Of a DNA stretch of 64,000 bases, positions 20,060 through 30,249 are shown piece after piece (positions within the stretch are counted from its first letter, which is position 1; each line of letters starts with the position of its first letter). Made by a program: the position numbers and the translations under genes. The notes beneath the pieces were generated by a model. The model was not told where the DNA came from. It ran no database searches and saw only the letters and a program-made list of their open reading frames with translations. Source of the stretch: Cupriavidus laharis (lineage in GTDB: Bacteria > Pseudomonadota > Gammaproteobacteria > Burkholderiales > Burkholderiaceae); contig NZ_CAJZAI010000006.1 in assembly GCF_914271435.1 (NCBI RefSeq), positions 1 through 64,000 on the forward strand. The letters run 5' to 3'.

Positions 20060-21244
20060 ATGAAATGGGCCATCTCCCGCCGGGCGCAGCAACTGACCAG
20101 CTCGGCCATCCGCGAAATCCTGAAGGTGACCGAGCGTCCGGAAGTCATTTCCTTCGCCGGCGGCCTGCCCTCGCCGGCATCCTTCCCGGTAGCGGCCATG
20201 GAGGCGGCGACGGCCCGTGTATTCGCCGACAACCCGGCCGCCGCGCTGCAGTACGCGGCCACGGAAGGCTACCTGCCGCTGCGCGAATTCATCGCGAAGC
20301 GGTACAACGTGGGCGTGGAACGCGTGCTGATCACCACCGGCTCGCAACAGGCGCTGGACCTGATCGCCAAGGTGATGATCGACCCGGGCAGCAAGGTGCT
20401 GGTCGAAACACCGAGCTACCTCGGCGCGCTGCAGGCGTTTTCGCTGTTCGAGCCGGAGTTCACGTCCGTGCCCGCCGACGACAAGGGCCTGCAGCCTGAA
20501 GCGCTGACCGCCGAACTGACGGCCGGCGCGCGTTTCCTGTACGCGCTGCCCAACTTCCAGAACCCGACCGGCCGCCGCCTGCCGCTGGAGCGCCGCCAGG
20601 CGCTGGTGGCCCGAGCGAAGGAACTGGACGTGCTATTGGTCGAGGACGATCCCTACGGCGAACTCAGCTATACCGGCGACCAGCTGCCCACGCTGCTGTC
20701 GATGAACCCCGACGGCGTGATCTACATGGGCTCGTTCTCCAAGATCCTGGCACCGGGCCTGCGCCTTGGCTTCGTGATCGCGCCGCCGGAACTGCATTTC
20801 AAGCTGTGCCAGGCCAAGCAGGCATCGGACCTGCACACGCCCAGCTTCACGCAGCGCGTAGCCTACGAGACCGTGCGCGACGGGCTGCTCGATCGCCACA
20901 TCCCCACCATCCGCGAACTGTACGGCAAGCAGTGCCAGGTCATGCTCGACGCGCTGGCGCGCCACATGCCCGAAGGCGTAAGCTGGAATCAGCCTGAAGG
21001 CGGCATGTTCATCTGGGTGCAGTTGCCCCAAGGCCTGGACAGCATGGCGATCCTGGAAGAAGCGGTGAAGCGCAACGTGGCCTATGTGCCGGGCGCGCCC
21101 TTCTATGCCAGCAACCCGCAGCGCAACACGCTGCGCCTGGCCTTCGTCACGGTGCCACCCGAGCGCATCGAGCAGGGCGTGGCGATCCTGGGCACGCTGT
21201 TCCGCGAAGCCATCGCCTCGGCGCCGCAGGCCCGCGCTGCCTGA
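20060..21244 (+). CDS. PLP-dependent aminotransferase (LysN/2-aminoadipate transaminase type)
   Basis: This 394-residue fold-type I aminotransferase has VISFAGGLPSPASFP at the N-terminus, YALPNFQNPTGRR, EDDPYGELSY and the PLP lysine in MGSFSKILAPGLRLG. The features match the LysN-like subgroup related to MocR catalytic domains, which transaminate 2-aminoadipate, branched-chain or aromatic substrates. It is probably under the divergent MocR regulator together with its neighbours. Confidence 0.85.
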   Translation: MKWAISRRAQQLTSSAIREILKVTERPEVISFAGGLPSPASFPVAAMEAATARVFADNPAAALQYAATEGYLPLREFIAKRYNVGVERVLITTGSQQALDLIAKVMIDPGSKVLVETPSYLGALQAFSLFEPEFTSVPADDKGLQPEALTAELTAGARFLYALPNFQNPTGRRLPLERRQALVARAKELDVLLVEDDPYGELSYTGDQLPTLLSMNPDGVIYMGSFSKILAPGLRLGFVIAPPELHFKLCQAKQASDLHTPSFTQRVAYETVRDGLLDRHIPTIRELYGKQCQVMLDALARHMPEGVSWNQPEGGMFIWVQLPQGLDSMAILEEAVKRNVAYVPGAPFYASNPQRNTLRLAFVTVPPERIEQGVAILGTLFREAIASAPQARAA

Positions 21245-21305
21245 GCGGCAAGAGCCACAACGGACAACCCAACGGCAACCGCAAGAGATCAGGGGGAGAA
21301 TCTTC

Positions 21306-21950
21306 ATGCTGCGGATCTGGGGTCGACTGTCATCGATCAATGTACAGAAGGTGGTCTGGTGCGCGCGCGAGCTGCACCTGGACCATGAGCGCGTGGACAT
21401 CGGCGTCAGCCAGGGCGACCTGGATACCGAGGCCTATGTCCGCCTGAACCCCAACCGGCAGATCCCCGTGATCGAGGATTTCCGGGGCACGGACGTAGGC
21501 GGCGAGCCCTTCGTGCTGTGGGAGTCCAACGCGATCGTGCGCTACCTGTGCGCGCGATATGGGGAAGGCACGCTGTGGCCCGAAGACGTCAAGGCGCGCG
21601 CCTCGGCCGACCGCTGGATGGACTGGCAGACCACCACCTTCAGCCCGGCCATGGTCACCGCCTTCCTCAATATGGTCCGCGTCGCGCCCGGGCAGCGCGA
21701 CGATGCCGCCGTGGCCGCGTCATGCGCGCGTACGGAGCCGCTGGCGGCGCTGCTCGACAAGGCGCTGACCGGGCGCGAGTTCATCGGCGGCGACCGTTTC
21801 ACCATGGCGGACATCTCGCTCGCCTGCGCCGCCCATCGCTGGATGGGCACACCGGTCGCCCACGAACCGCGTCCCGAGCTGGAGCGCTGGCTGGCCGCCA
21901 TGCGCGCCCGCCCCGCAGCCGAAGGTATCCTGGAGCTGCCGCTGCGCTGA
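21306..21950 (+). CDS. Glutathione S-transferase family protein
   Basis: This 214-residue cytosolic GST has an N-terminal thioredoxin-like half (LRIWGRLSSINVQKVVWCARELHL, NPNRQIPVI, WESNAIVRYLCARYG) and an all-helical C-terminal half with GDRFTMADISLACAAHRW. The conserved NPNRQIPV and ESNAI segments bind glutathione. GGGGGAG spaced 8 bases supports this start. It closes the plus-strand run. Confidence 0.85.
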   Translation: MLRIWGRLSSINVQKVVWCARELHLDHERVDIGVSQGDLDTEAYVRLNPNRQIPVIEDFRGTDVGGEPFVLWESNAIVRYLCARYGEGTLWPEDVKARASADRWMDWQTTTFSPAMVTAFLNMVRVAPGQRDDAAVAASCARTEPLAALLDKALTGREFIGGDRFTMADISLACAAHRWMGTPVAHEPRPELERWLAAMRARPAAEGILELPLR

Positions 21951-21972
21951 GAGTGCGGCGGCAGGCCCGTCC

Positions 21973-22620
21973 TTATTTTCCGGCGCGCGAGCCTGACGCC
22001 GCCGTGAACACCCCGAGTCCGATAAAGGCTGCCGCCGTCAGGTAGCGGCCCGCCGCCCTCGCCCGTCCGGCGCGGCGCAGCGCCGGCATCACGGCCGCCG
22101 CCGCGGTCACGTAGCAGACGTCGGTGGTCGCCGCAATCAGCACGAAACCCACGCCCAGTGCCAGGCTCTGCGCCAGCGCGGAACCGGCCGGGTTCATGAA
22201 CTGCGGCAGGAAGGCGGCGAAGAAGATCGCGGTCTTGGGGTTCAGCAGCGCCACCACGAAGCCATCGCGCAGCACCTGCCGCAGCGGACGCGCGGGCGGC
22301 GGTGTATCCGTGGCCACCGCCGGCGCGGCGCGCAAGGTGCGAATCCCCAGCCAGATCAGGTATGCCGCCCCGGCGTACTTCACCACTGTAAAGGCCAGCG
22401 CCGATACCGAGAACAGCACGGCCAGTCCGAGTGCTGCCCCCGCCGCGTTGCCGAGGTTGCCCAGCGCCACGGCGGCGACCGAGGCCAGCCCGGCACGCCA
22501 ACCCTGCGCCAGCGTCCGCGTCACGATATAGACCACGGCCGGGCCCGGTGTCACGGCCAGCGCCAGACTGGCCAGCACGAAGGCGCCGAGCAGCGGCCAC
22601 GGGGGAAGGAACTCTGGCAT
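21973..22620 (-). CDS. LysE-family translocator
   Basis: This 215-residue membrane protein has the LysE signature AVTPGPAVVYIVTRTLAQGWRAGL and six hydrophobic helices; the segment LNPKTAIFFAAFLPQFM is also typical. It is convergent with the GST gene and unlike the LysE protein at 17531 in most positions. An AGGAG ribosome site precedes the ATG. Confidence 0.88.
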   Translation of the reverse strand: MPEFLPPWPLLGAFVLASLALAVTPGPAVVYIVTRTLAQGWRAGLASVAAVALGNLGNAAGAALGLAVLFSVSALAFTVVKYAGAAYLIWLGIRTLRAAPAVATDTPPPARPLRQVLRDGFVVALLNPKTAIFFAAFLPQFMNPAGSALAQSLALGVGFVLIAATTDVCYVTAAAAVMPALRRAGRARAAGRYLTAAAFIGLGVFTAASGSRAGK

Positions 22621-23000
22621 GGTGTCTCCTTATATCTCTCTCTTGTTGTCGGATTCATATGGCATTCGGCAGACAGGCTACGCAGGCCGTGCACCGTTGC
22701 CAAGCTGACATTATGGCCATTCCCTGGCTGGCATACATTTCTAATAGGCGCCGTTTAGAGTACTCTGGGCTTTGGGTAGCACGTGCGCCATGCTGCCCCC
22801 CAGGCAAACCCTGATCCCTGAATCTGGCTCATGTATGCCATGACTGGATTTAAGGCGGCGTTGCGGGAACCCATCCTTACAATCCTTGTTCGACTCGCGA
22901 GTGCGGCTGGCGCCGCACGTCTGTACGCGATGTACAACGGCAGCCAAGGGCACGGAGATCGCCCGGGCCGCCCGAGCCAAACCTGAGGAGGATTTCAATC
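22621..23000. other. Regulatory gap upstream of L-lactate permease
   Basis: This 380-base gap holds a 10-bp inverted repeat, TGGCATACAT (22729-22738) and ATGTATGCCA (22831-22840), 92 bases apart, which could be two half-sites of a looped operator. An open frame from 22831 to 22986 lacks a ribosome site and is not called. AGGAGG at 22986-22991 serves the permease. Confidence 0.4.
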
Positions 23001-24677
23001 GTGTGGAGTCAAGTCTATGACCCGCTAGGCAATATGGCGCTGTCCACCATTGCCGCGGGCGTCCCGGTAGCCGTGCTGCTTGCAGCGCTGGCCTTCTTTC
23101 ACATGCAGGCGCACCTTGCCGCCGGCCTGGCGCTGGTGGTGGGCATCGTGGTGGCGTCCGCGGTCTTCGGCATGCCCGCGGCCATGGCCGGCAAGGCGGC
23201 CGGACTCGGCATTGTCTCGGGCCTGTTCCCGATCGGCTGGATCGTCCTCAACATCATCTTCCTGCACCGGCTCACCACGCTGAACGGGTCATTCAAGGTA
23301 TTGCAGACATCGATCTCCGGCGTGACCGAAGACCGCCGCCTGCAGCTGCTGCTGGTTGCCTTCAGCTTCGGCGCGTTCTTCGAAGGCGCCGCCGGCTTCG
23401 GCACGCCGGTGGCCGTGACCGGCGCCATCCTGATCGGCCTGGGCTTCTCGCCGCTGGCCGCTTCGGGCCTGGCGCTGATCGCCAATACCGCGCCGGTGGC
23501 CTTCGGCGCGCTCGGTGCGCCGATCATCGGGCTGTCTTCGGTGACCGGCATCGACCAGGTCACGCTGTCGGCCATGATCGGCCGTCAGCTCCCGTTCTTC
23601 TCGGTGCTGGTGCCGTTCTGGCTGATCTGGGCCTTCGCCGGCTTCCGCGGCATGATCGCCATCTGGCCGGCGATCCTGGTTGCGGGCGTGAGCTTCGCCA
23701 TCCCGCAATTCCTGGTGTCGAACTACCATGGCCCGTGGCTGGTGGACGTGATCTCGGCGCTGATCTCGCTGGGCGCGCTCACGCTGTTCCTGAAGATCTG
23801 GCACCCCAAGGAAATCTGGACGACAACCAAGATCCTGGGCCGCCACGACGACTCCAAGGTCGACCATCCCGAGGCGCTGGAAGCCGACGCCCGCGCCACC
23901 GCTGCCTCCGCCGGTATCTCTGTGGCCAAGGCCTGGGTGCCCTGGATCATCCTGACCGTGTTCGTCTTCATCTGGGGCGTGCCCGAGTTCAAGAAGTTCA
24001 TGGATACCCTGTGGCAATGGAAATTCCCCATTCCGGGCCTGGACAAGGCGATCCTCAAGCACCCGCCGGTCACGCCCAAGGAAATCGCCGAGCCTGCCAT
24101 CTTCGCCTTCAACGTGCTGTCCATGGCCGGTACCGGCATCCTGGTGTCGGCCATTGTCGGCGGGCTGGTGATGGGCTATTCGGTGCCGCGCATGGTCAAG
24201 GAATACTGGGAAACCATCAAGCTGACCAAGTTCTCGCTGCTGACCATCAGCGCCATGTTCGGCATCGGCTACCTGACCCGCTACTCGGGCCTGGATGCCA
24301 CGCTGGGCCTGGCCTTCGCGCAGACCGGCGTGCTCTACCCGCTGTTCGGCACCATGCTGGGCTGGCTGGGCGTGGCGCTGACCGGTTCCGACACCGCCTC
24401 CAACGTGCTGTTCGGCGGCCTGCAGAAGACTACCGCCGAGCAGCTTGGCCTGTCGCCGGTGCTGATGGCCGCGGCCAACAGCTCGGGAGGCGTGATGGGC
24501 AAGATGATCGATGCGCAGTCCATCGTGGTGGCCTCCACCGCCACCAAGTGGTACGGGCACGAGGGCGACATCCTGCGCTATGTGTTCTTCCACTCGATCG
24601 CGCTGGCGATCATGGTGGGCATTTTCGTGACGCTGCAGGCCTACGTGGAGCCGTTCACACATATGGTCATCCACTGA
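23001..24677 (+). CDS. lldP: L-lactate permease
   Basis: This 558-residue inner-membrane protein imports lactate (and probably glycolate) with protons. It has about 13 hydrophobic helices and the family stretches GAFFEGAAGFGTPVAVTGAILIGLGF and NSSGGVMGKMIDAQSIVVA. It starts with GTG, 9 bases behind AGGAGG. No lldD or lldR neighbours are present, so lactate oxidation genes lie elsewhere. It has its own terminator. Confidence 0.93.
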   Translation: MWSQVYDPLGNMALSTIAAGVPVAVLLAALAFFHMQAHLAAGLALVVGIVVASAVFGMPAAMAGKAAGLGIVSGLFPIGWIVLNIIFLHRLTTLNGSFKVLQTSISGVTEDRRLQLLLVAFSFGAFFEGAAGFGTPVAVTGAILIGLGFSPLAASGLALIANTAPVAFGALGAPIIGLSSVTGIDQVTLSAMIGRQLPFFSVLVPFWLIWAFAGFRGMIAIWPAILVAGVSFAIPQFLVSNYHGPWLVDVISALISLGALTLFLKIWHPKEIWTTTKILGRHDDSKVDHPEALEADARATAASAGISVAKAWVPWIILTVFVFIWGVPEFKKFMDTLWQWKFPIPGLDKAILKHPPVTPKEIAEPAIFAFNVLSMAGTGILVSAIVGGLVMGYSVPRMVKEYWETIKLTKFSLLTISAMFGIGYLTRYSGLDATLGLAFAQTGVLYPLFGTMLGWLGVALTGSDTASNVLFGGLQKTTAEQLGLSPVLMAAANSSGGVMGKMIDAQSIVVASTATKWYGHEGDILRYVFFHSIALAIMVGIFVTLQAYVEPFTHMVIH

Positions 24678-24710
24678 CCCGGCTGCCGACAGGCAAGGCA
24701 AGCAAACCAG

Positions 24711-24737
24711 AGGCCCCGCACCCGGCGGGGCCTTTTT
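24711..24737 (+). terminator. Rho-independent terminator of lldP
   Basis: AGGCCCCGC (24711-24719) pairs with GCGGGGCCT (24725-24733), and the run TTTTT follows (24733-24737). Confidence 0.9.
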
Positions 24738-24798
24738 CATTGGCGGCGTATCATGGAGCGTCCAGTCCGCCGCACGCGCGGGCCCAGCCGCAACCGCC

Positions 24799-26631
24799 AT
24801 GCCCATACGCCGCCTGGAACGCCTGATCGACCCTTTCCGCCGCATGCCCGACAGCAAGCCGCCGGGCGACGTGTGGCACTTCTACGCCTATTTCCTGCGC
24901 GAGGTCTGGCCGGTGTTCGGCGTCCTGCTGGTGGTCGGGCTGGTCGGCGCGCTGATCGAGGTATCGCTGTTCAGTTTCCTGGGCCGCCTGGTGGACCTGG
25001 CCCAGACCTCGCCCGCCGAAGGCTTCTTCAGCCGCCACCGCAATGAGCTGCTGTGGATGGCGCTGGTCGCGCTCGTGCTGCGCCCGGTGTTCTTCGGGCT
25101 GCACGACATCCTGGTGCACCAGGTCATCAACCCGAACCTGGCGAACCTGATCCGCTGGCAGAACCACCGCTACGTGCTCAAGCAGAGCCTGTCGTTCTTC
25201 CAGAACGACTTTGCGGGGCGCATCGCCCAGCGCATCATGCAGACCGGCTTTTCGCTGCGCGACTCCGCGGTGCAGGCCGTCGACGCGCTGTGGCACGTGC
25301 TGATCTACGCGGTCACGTCGCTGGTGCTGTTCGCGGAGGCCGACTGGCGCCTGATGATCCCGCTGCTGCTGTGGATCGCCTGCTACGTGGCGGCGCTCGC
25401 GTACTTCGTGCCGCGCGTCAAGCAACGCTCGGTCGTCGCCACCGAGGCACGCTCGCGGCTGATGGGCCGCATCGTCGACGGCTACACCAATATCGCCACG
25501 CTCAAGCTGTTCGCCCATACACGCAAGGAAGAGGACTACGCACGCGACGCCATGGCCGACCAGACCGACAAGGTGCGCCTGGCCGGGCGCATGGTGAGCG
25601 CCATGGATATCACCATCACCGCCATGAACGGCGCGCTGATCGCCGGCACGACCGGCATGGCGCTGTGGCTGTGGAGCCAGGGCCGGGTCACGACCGGCGC
25701 CATCGCGCTCACCACCGGGCTGGTGATCCGCATCAACAATATGTCGGGCTGGATCATGTGGGTGGTCAACGGCATCTTCGAGAACGTCGGCCAGGTGCAG
25801 GACGGCATGAAGACCATTGCGGTACCGCGCACCGTGACGGACCGGCCCGACGCGCAGCCCCTGCGCGTCACCCATGGCGCGGTGCGCTTCGAACAGGTCG
25901 GGTTCCACTATGGCAAGGGCTCGGGCGTGATCGAAGGCGTGGACCTGGCGGTGCGGCCCGGCGAGAAGATCGGACTGGTCGGGCCGTCCGGGGCGGGCAA
26001 GTCGACACTGGTCAACCTGCTGCTGCGGCTCTATGACGTGGAGCGCGGCCGCATCCTGATCGACGGCCAGGACATTGCCGGCGTGACGCAGGAAAGCCTG
26101 CGCGCGCAGATCGGCATGGTGACGCAGGATACCTCGCTGCTGCACCGCTCGATCCGCGACAACCTGCTCTATGGCAAGCCCGATGCCACCGAAGCCGAAA
26201 TTGCCGAGGCACTGCACCGCGCCCGCGCCGACGAGTTCGTCCCGCACCTGGCGGATGCCAGCGGCAACACTGGCCTGGAGGCGCTGGTGGGCGAGCGCGG
26301 CGTGAAGCTGTCCGGCGGCCAGCGCCAGCGCATTGCCATCGCGCGGGTGCTGCTCAAGAATGCGCCCATCCTGATCCTGGACGAGGCCACCTCGGCGCTC
26401 GACTCGGAAGTGGAGGCAGCGATCCAGGAAAGCCTGGAGACGCTGATGCAGGGCAAGACGGTGATCGCGATCGCGCACCGGCTTTCAACCATCGCGCGCA
26501 TGGACCGGCTGGTGGTGCTGGACCAGGGCCATATCGCCGAGAGCGGCACGCATGCGGAACTGCTCGCCCATGGCGGACTATATGCGCGATTGTGGGCGCA
26601 CCAGACCGGCGGCTTCGTCGGCGTGGACTGA
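24799..26631 (+). CDS. ABC exporter, fused permease and ATPase (MsbA/multidrug type)
   Basis: This 610-residue half-transporter has a six-helix membrane domain (about 30-340) and an ATPase domain (about 365-600). Walker A is GPSGAGKST, the signature is LSGGQRQR, Walker B is ILILDEATS, and IAHRLST gives the switch His. Homodimers of this type export lipids or drugs. No adaptor or substrate gene adjoins it, so the substrate is open. It is convergent with the chromate transporter pair, 11 bases away. Confidence 0.88.
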   Translation: MPIRRLERLIDPFRRMPDSKPPGDVWHFYAYFLREVWPVFGVLLVVGLVGALIEVSLFSFLGRLVDLAQTSPAEGFFSRHRNELLWMALVALVLRPVFFGLHDILVHQVINPNLANLIRWQNHRYVLKQSLSFFQNDFAGRIAQRIMQTGFSLRDSAVQAVDALWHVLIYAVTSLVLFAEADWRLMIPLLLWIACYVAALAYFVPRVKQRSVVATEARSRLMGRIVDGYTNIATLKLFAHTRKEEDYARDAMADQTDKVRLAGRMVSAMDITITAMNGALIAGTTGMALWLWSQGRVTTGAIALTTGLVIRINNMSGWIMWVVNGIFENVGQVQDGMKTIAVPRTVTDRPDAQPLRVTHGAVRFEQVGFHYGKGSGVIEGVDLAVRPGEKIGLVGPSGAGKSTLVNLLLRLYDVERGRILIDGQDIAGVTQESLRAQIGMVTQDTSLLHRSIRDNLLYGKPDATEAEIAEALHRARADEFVPHLADASGNTGLEALVGERGVKLSGGQRQRIAIARVLLKNAPILILDEATSALDSEVEAAIQESLETLMQGKTVIAIAHRLSTIARMDRLVVLDQGHIAESGTHAELLAHGGLYARLWAHQTGGFVGVD

Positions 26632-26642
26632 TCCGGTTCCGG

Positions 26643-27173
26643 TCAGAGCGCGCCGAGCAGCCCGGCCAGCCCGCCGATGGCCACCAGCACGAGCGGATGC
26701 ACGCGCGTCTTCAGCATTAGCAGGACCGTCACCACGGTGACGGCCACCGCGCCCCAGCCGTGGTCGACGCTGCGCGCCAGCACCCATCCCGACGAGGCCA
26801 GCAAGCCGATCGTCAGTGCGGCCAGCCCGCGCCGGATCAGGCCGGGCCAGTTCGCATGCGGAGAGCGGCCAGAGAAATATTCGAACGCGAGCGCGATCAG
26901 GCTGGACGGCCCGCACATACCGAGCATGGCCGCGAGCGAACCGGCAAAGCCCGCCACCTGCCAGCCGAACAGCGAGACGAACAGCACGTTGGGGCCGGGC
27001 GCCGCCTGCGAAATCGCGTACATGGCCGAGAACTGCGCATCGGTCAGCCAGCCGTTGGCCTCGACCAGGTAGCGGTGCATGTCCGGCAGAGTGGAACTGG
27101 CACCGCCGATGGCCAGCAGCGACAGCGCGCTGAAATGGGCGAACAGGCTGCCCAGCACTTCGGCCGCGCTCAT
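26643..27173 (-). CDS. Chromate transporter, second short-chain subunit
   Basis: This 176-residue protein is a single CHR domain with hydrophobic helices and the family motif ISQAAPGPNVLFVSLFGW. The start ATG overlaps the stop of the upstream CHR gene as ATGA. Short-chain CHR proteins work as pairs of opposite membrane topology, equivalent to one two-domain ChrA, and export chromate or sulfate-like anions. Confidence 0.82.
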   Translation of the reverse strand: MSAAEVLGSLFAHFSALSLLAIGGASSTLPDMHRYLVEANGWLTDAQFSAMYAISQAAPGPNVLFVSLFGWQVAGFAGSLAAMLGMCGPSSLIALAFEYFSGRSPHANWPGLIRRGLAALTIGLLASSGWVLARSVDHGWGAVAVTVVTVLLMLKTRVHPLVLVAIGGLAGLLGAL

Positions 27174-27727
27174 TGGCGCGCTCCGCGGATAGCGCGCCAT
27201 TCGAGCACCAGTGCCAGCGGCACGAGCACAGCCATGACGGGCACGAGCGGCCAACGCAGCAAGCCGATTACCAGGAAAGCCGCTCCGCCGATCAGCACGG
27301 CACGCATGGTCAGCGACAGGCTCAGCGCCAGCCGGATGGCCGTGGCCAGCATTAGCCCGGCCGAAACCGCCGTCATGCCGGCCAGCATGCGCTGCACGGC
27401 CGGCACGTATTCGTAGTGCTGGTACAGCAGCAGCAAACCCAGTACCAGCCCCATCGGCACCATGACCAGCCCGCTGAACGCGGCCAGCGCGCCGCGCCAG
27501 CCGGCAAAACGCAGGCCCAGCATCAGCGCCAGGTTGATGACATTGGGGCCGGGCAGGACCTGGCCCAGGCTCAGCAGTTCGACAAAGTCGCGGTCATCGA
27601 GCCAGCGGTTGCGCTCCACCACCGCACGGCGCACGAACGGCAGCACGCCGCCGAAACCGGACAGGCCCATGCGGGCGAACTCGATGAAGAGGGTGCGGGG
27701 GGTGGGGGGCGGGGCGAGGGAAGACAT
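27170..27727 (-). CDS. Chromate transporter, first short-chain subunit
   Basis: This 185-residue single CHR domain carries FARMGLSGFGGVLPFVRRAVVE and LSLGQVLPGPNVINLALMLG, the two conserved CHR motifs. I choose the ATG at 27727; an upstream TTG at 27757 is possible. No good ribosome site is visible for either. It is coupled to the second CHR gene. Confidence 0.82.
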   Translation of the reverse strand: MSSLAPPPTPRTLFIEFARMGLSGFGGVLPFVRRAVVERNRWLDDRDFVELLSLGQVLPGPNVINLALMLGLRFAGWRGALAAFSGLVMVPMGLVLGLLLLYQHYEYVPAVQRMLAGMTAVSAGLMLATAIRLALSLSLTMRAVLIGGAAFLVIGLLRWPLVPVMAVLVPLALVLEWRAIRGARQ

Positions 27728-27788
27728 GGGAAGGAGAATGACAGCGACGGCAAGCAACAGCGGCGGCGTGACAACTGCTGCGGCGATA

Positions 27789-27818
27789 CTCCCCTCTCCC
27801 GCAAGCGGGAGAGGGGAG
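27789..27818. repeat. Hairpin repeat with CTCCCCTCTCCCGC arms
   Basis: A 14-bp perfect inverted repeat (27789-27802 with 27805-27818) lies between parC and the chromate transporter pair. The same TCCCCTCTCCCGC core appears in the hairpin at 34713-34751, so this is probably a dispersed intergenic repeat of the genome that also acts as a 3' hairpin for parC. Confidence 0.6.
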
Positions 27819-27834
27819 AAACCCGGGAAGCACC

Positions 27835-30177
27835 TTAGTTGCCCGAAGGCGGCACAACCCTGAACGGATCGATCCGCACGCCCTTCAACTTGGTCTCCAG
27901 CGCCTTGCCCTTGCGCGCCCGCTTGCCGATATAAACCATCAGGTTCGCACCAGCCAGTTTCTGCGAATCAGGCTTGCCACCACGCGGCGTGGTACCCGAC
28001 ACCACCAGCCCCGGCGCGCCCACGCCAATGGCCTGCAGCAGCTTCTCCTTCGGCTCCAGCTCCATCAGGATCACGCCTCGGCCACCGGCCGACAGCACCT
28101 TTACCTCGTCCAGCGCCACCAGCAGCATGCGGCCGTTGCCGGACAGGCATGCCACGTGCGTGGCCTCGTCGCCGATCGGCGCGGGCGCGAGCGGCGCATC
28201 GCCGTCGTCCAGCGTCAGGAAGGACTTGCCGCCCTTCTGCCGGCCCGTCATGTCGCCCACCTTGGTCAGGAAGCCATTGCCGCCCTGCGTGGCGATCAGC
28301 ACGCGCTGCTCCGCATTGCCGGCAAGGGTGTGGGCAATCTGGCTGCCCGGCTGCAGTTCGATCAGCGTGGTGAGCGGCACGCCGTCGCCGCGCCCGCCCG
28401 GCAGGCCCGCCACCGGCACGGAGTACACGCGGCCATTAGTGCCGAACGCCAGCAGCACGTCCACCGTGCGGCATTCGAAGGTGCCGTACAGCGCATCGCC
28501 CGCCTTGAACGTGAACTGCTGCGCATCGTGACCATGGCCCTGGCGCGTGCGCACCCAGCCCTTCTGCGACACCACGACCGTGACCGGCTCGTCCACCACA
28601 CGCACTTCGGCGGCGGCGCGGCGCTCTTCCTGGATCAGCGTACGGCGCGGGTCCTTGTCTTCCGGGCTGTACTGCTTCGCATCGGTCTCGATCTCCTTGA
28701 TGATGCGACGGCGCATCATGGTGTCGGACTTGAGCAGCACGTCGAGATCGGCCTGCTCTTCGCGCAGGTCCTGCAGTTCCTTCTCGATCCTGATGGCTTC
28801 CAGCCGGGCCAACTGGCGCAGGCGGATTTCGAGGATATCCTCGGCCTGGCGGTCGCTCAGGCCGAAGCGCTCCATCAGCGCAGGCTTGGGCTCGTCGCTT
28901 TCGCGGATGATGCGGATCACCTCGTCGATGTTCAGCAGCACCAGCATCCGGCCTTCGAGGATGTGGATGCGGTCCTCCACCTTGCCCAGGCGATGGCGCG
29001 TGCGCCGCGTGACGGTGGCGAAGCGGAAGTCGATCCACTCGCGCAGGATGTCGCGCAGGCCCTTCTGGCGCGGGCGGCCGTCCGTGCCGATCATCACCAG
29101 GTTGACCGGCGCGCCTGACTCCAGGCTGGTATGGGCAAGCAGCGTCTGGATGAATTCCTGCTGGCCGACGTTCTTGCTCTTGGGCTCGAACACCAGCCGC
29201 ACCGGCGCGTCCTTGCCCGATTCGTCGCGCACGGCGTCCAGCACGGCCAGCACGGAGGCCTTGAGCTGCTGCTGCTCCGGGGTCAGCGCCTTCTTGCCGG
29301 CCTTGACCTTCGGGTTGGTCAGTTCCTCGATTTCTTCGAGCACCTTCTGCGCCGACGTGGCCGGTGGCAGCTCGGTCACCACCAGTTGCCACTGGCCGCG
29401 CGCCATTTCCTCGATGGTCCAGCGCGCGCGCACCTTCAAGCTGCCGCGGCCAGTCTCGTAGATCTGGGCGATGTCCGAAGCCGGCGAGATGATCTGGCCG
29501 CCGCCGGGATAGTCCGGGCCCGGCATCAGCGCCAGCAACTCGGCCAGCGTGATGTTGGGGTTGCGGATCATCGCGACGGTGGCGCCGGCGACTTCGCGCA
29601 GGTTGTGCGGCGGCACTTCGGTCGCCATGCCCACGGCAATGCCCGAAGCGCCATTGAGCAGCACGAACGGCATGCGCGCAGGCAGCAGCTTCGGCTCTTC
29701 CATCGAGCCGTCGTAGTTGGCGATGAAGTCGACCGTGCCCTGGTCGATCTCGTCGAGCAGCAGGCGCGAGATCGGCGTGAGGCGCGCTTCCGTATAACGC
29801 ATGGCCGCGGCGCCGTCGCCGTCGCGCGAGCCGAAGTTGCCCTGGCCGTCGATCAGCGGATAGCGCAGCGAGAAGTCCTGCGCCAGGCGCACCAGCGCGT
29901 CATACGCTGACTGGTCGCCGTGCGGGTGGTATTTGCCGAGCACATCGCCGACCACGCGCGCGGACTTGACCGGCTTGGCGTCGGCGCGCAGGCCCATCTC
30001 GTGCATGGCGAACAGGATGCGCCGCTGCACGGGCTTCTGGCCATCCGCGACCTCGGGCAGCGCGCGGCCCTTGACCACGCTGACGGCGTAGTCAAGGTAG
30101 GCCCGCTCGGCGTAGCGCGCCAGCGTCAGCGAATCCGCCGGCTCTTCAGGTTGAAACGAGATGTCTTGTTGTTCCAT
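27835..30177 (-). CDS. parC: DNA topoisomerase IV subunit A
   Basis: This 780-residue protein cleaves and rejoins DNA when decatenating chromosomes with ParE. The quinolone-region sequence [29 protein letters not shown] is present and the catalytic tyrosine is Y128 in [12 protein letters not shown]. The C-terminal beta-pinwheel half carries repeats such as [10 protein letters not shown]. Length fits Burkholderiales ParC. It is the last gene of the parE-transglycosylase-parC unit. Confidence 0.96.
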   Translation of the reverse strand: MEQQDISFQPEEPADSLTLARYAERAYLDYAVSVVKGRALPEVADGQKPVQRRILFAMHEMGLRADAKPVKSARVVGDVLGKYHPHGDQSAYDALVRLAQDFSLRYPLIDGQGNFGSRDGDGAAAMRYTEARLTPISRLLLDEIDQGTVDFIANYDGSMEEPKLLPARMPFVLLNGASGIAVGMATEVPPHNLREVAGATVAMIRNPNITLAELLALMPGPDYPGGGQIISPASDIAQIYETGRGSLKVRARWTIEEMARGQWQLVVTELPPATSAQKVLEEIEELTNPKVKAGKKALTPEQQQLKASVLAVLDAVRDESGKDAPVRLVFEPKSKNVGQQEFIQTLLAHTSLESGAPVNLVMIGTDGRPRQKGLRDILREWIDFRFATVTRRTRHRLGKVEDRIHILEGRMLVLLNIDEVIRIIRESDEPKPALMERFGLSDRQAEDILEIRLRQLARLEAIRIEKELQDLREEQADLDVLLKSDTMMRRRIIKEIETDAKQYSPEDKDPRRTLIQEERRAAAEVRVVDEPVTVVVSQKGWVRTRQGHGHDAQQFTFKAGDALYGTFECRTVDVLLAFGTNGRVYSVPVAGLPGGRGDGVPLTTLIELQPGSQIAHTLAGNAEQRVLIATQGGNGFLTKVGDMTGRQKGGKSFLTLDDGDAPLAPAPIGDEATHVACLSGNGRMLLVALDEVKVLSAGGRGVILMELEPKEKLLQAIGVGAPGLVVSGTTPRGGKPDSQKLAGANLMVYIGKRARKGKALETKLKGVRIDPFRVVPPSGN

Positions 30178-30249
30178 GGATTGGCAAGAAGACGGCGCGC
30201 CATGATGTAAAGCCGGCGCGCCGGGTGGCTTGTTGTTCGGGAATCCTGG

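Noticed and set aside
22831..22986. 51-codon frame directly before the lldP ribosome site
   Set aside because: No ribosome site and no recognisable composition; kept only as a remote leader-peptide possibility.
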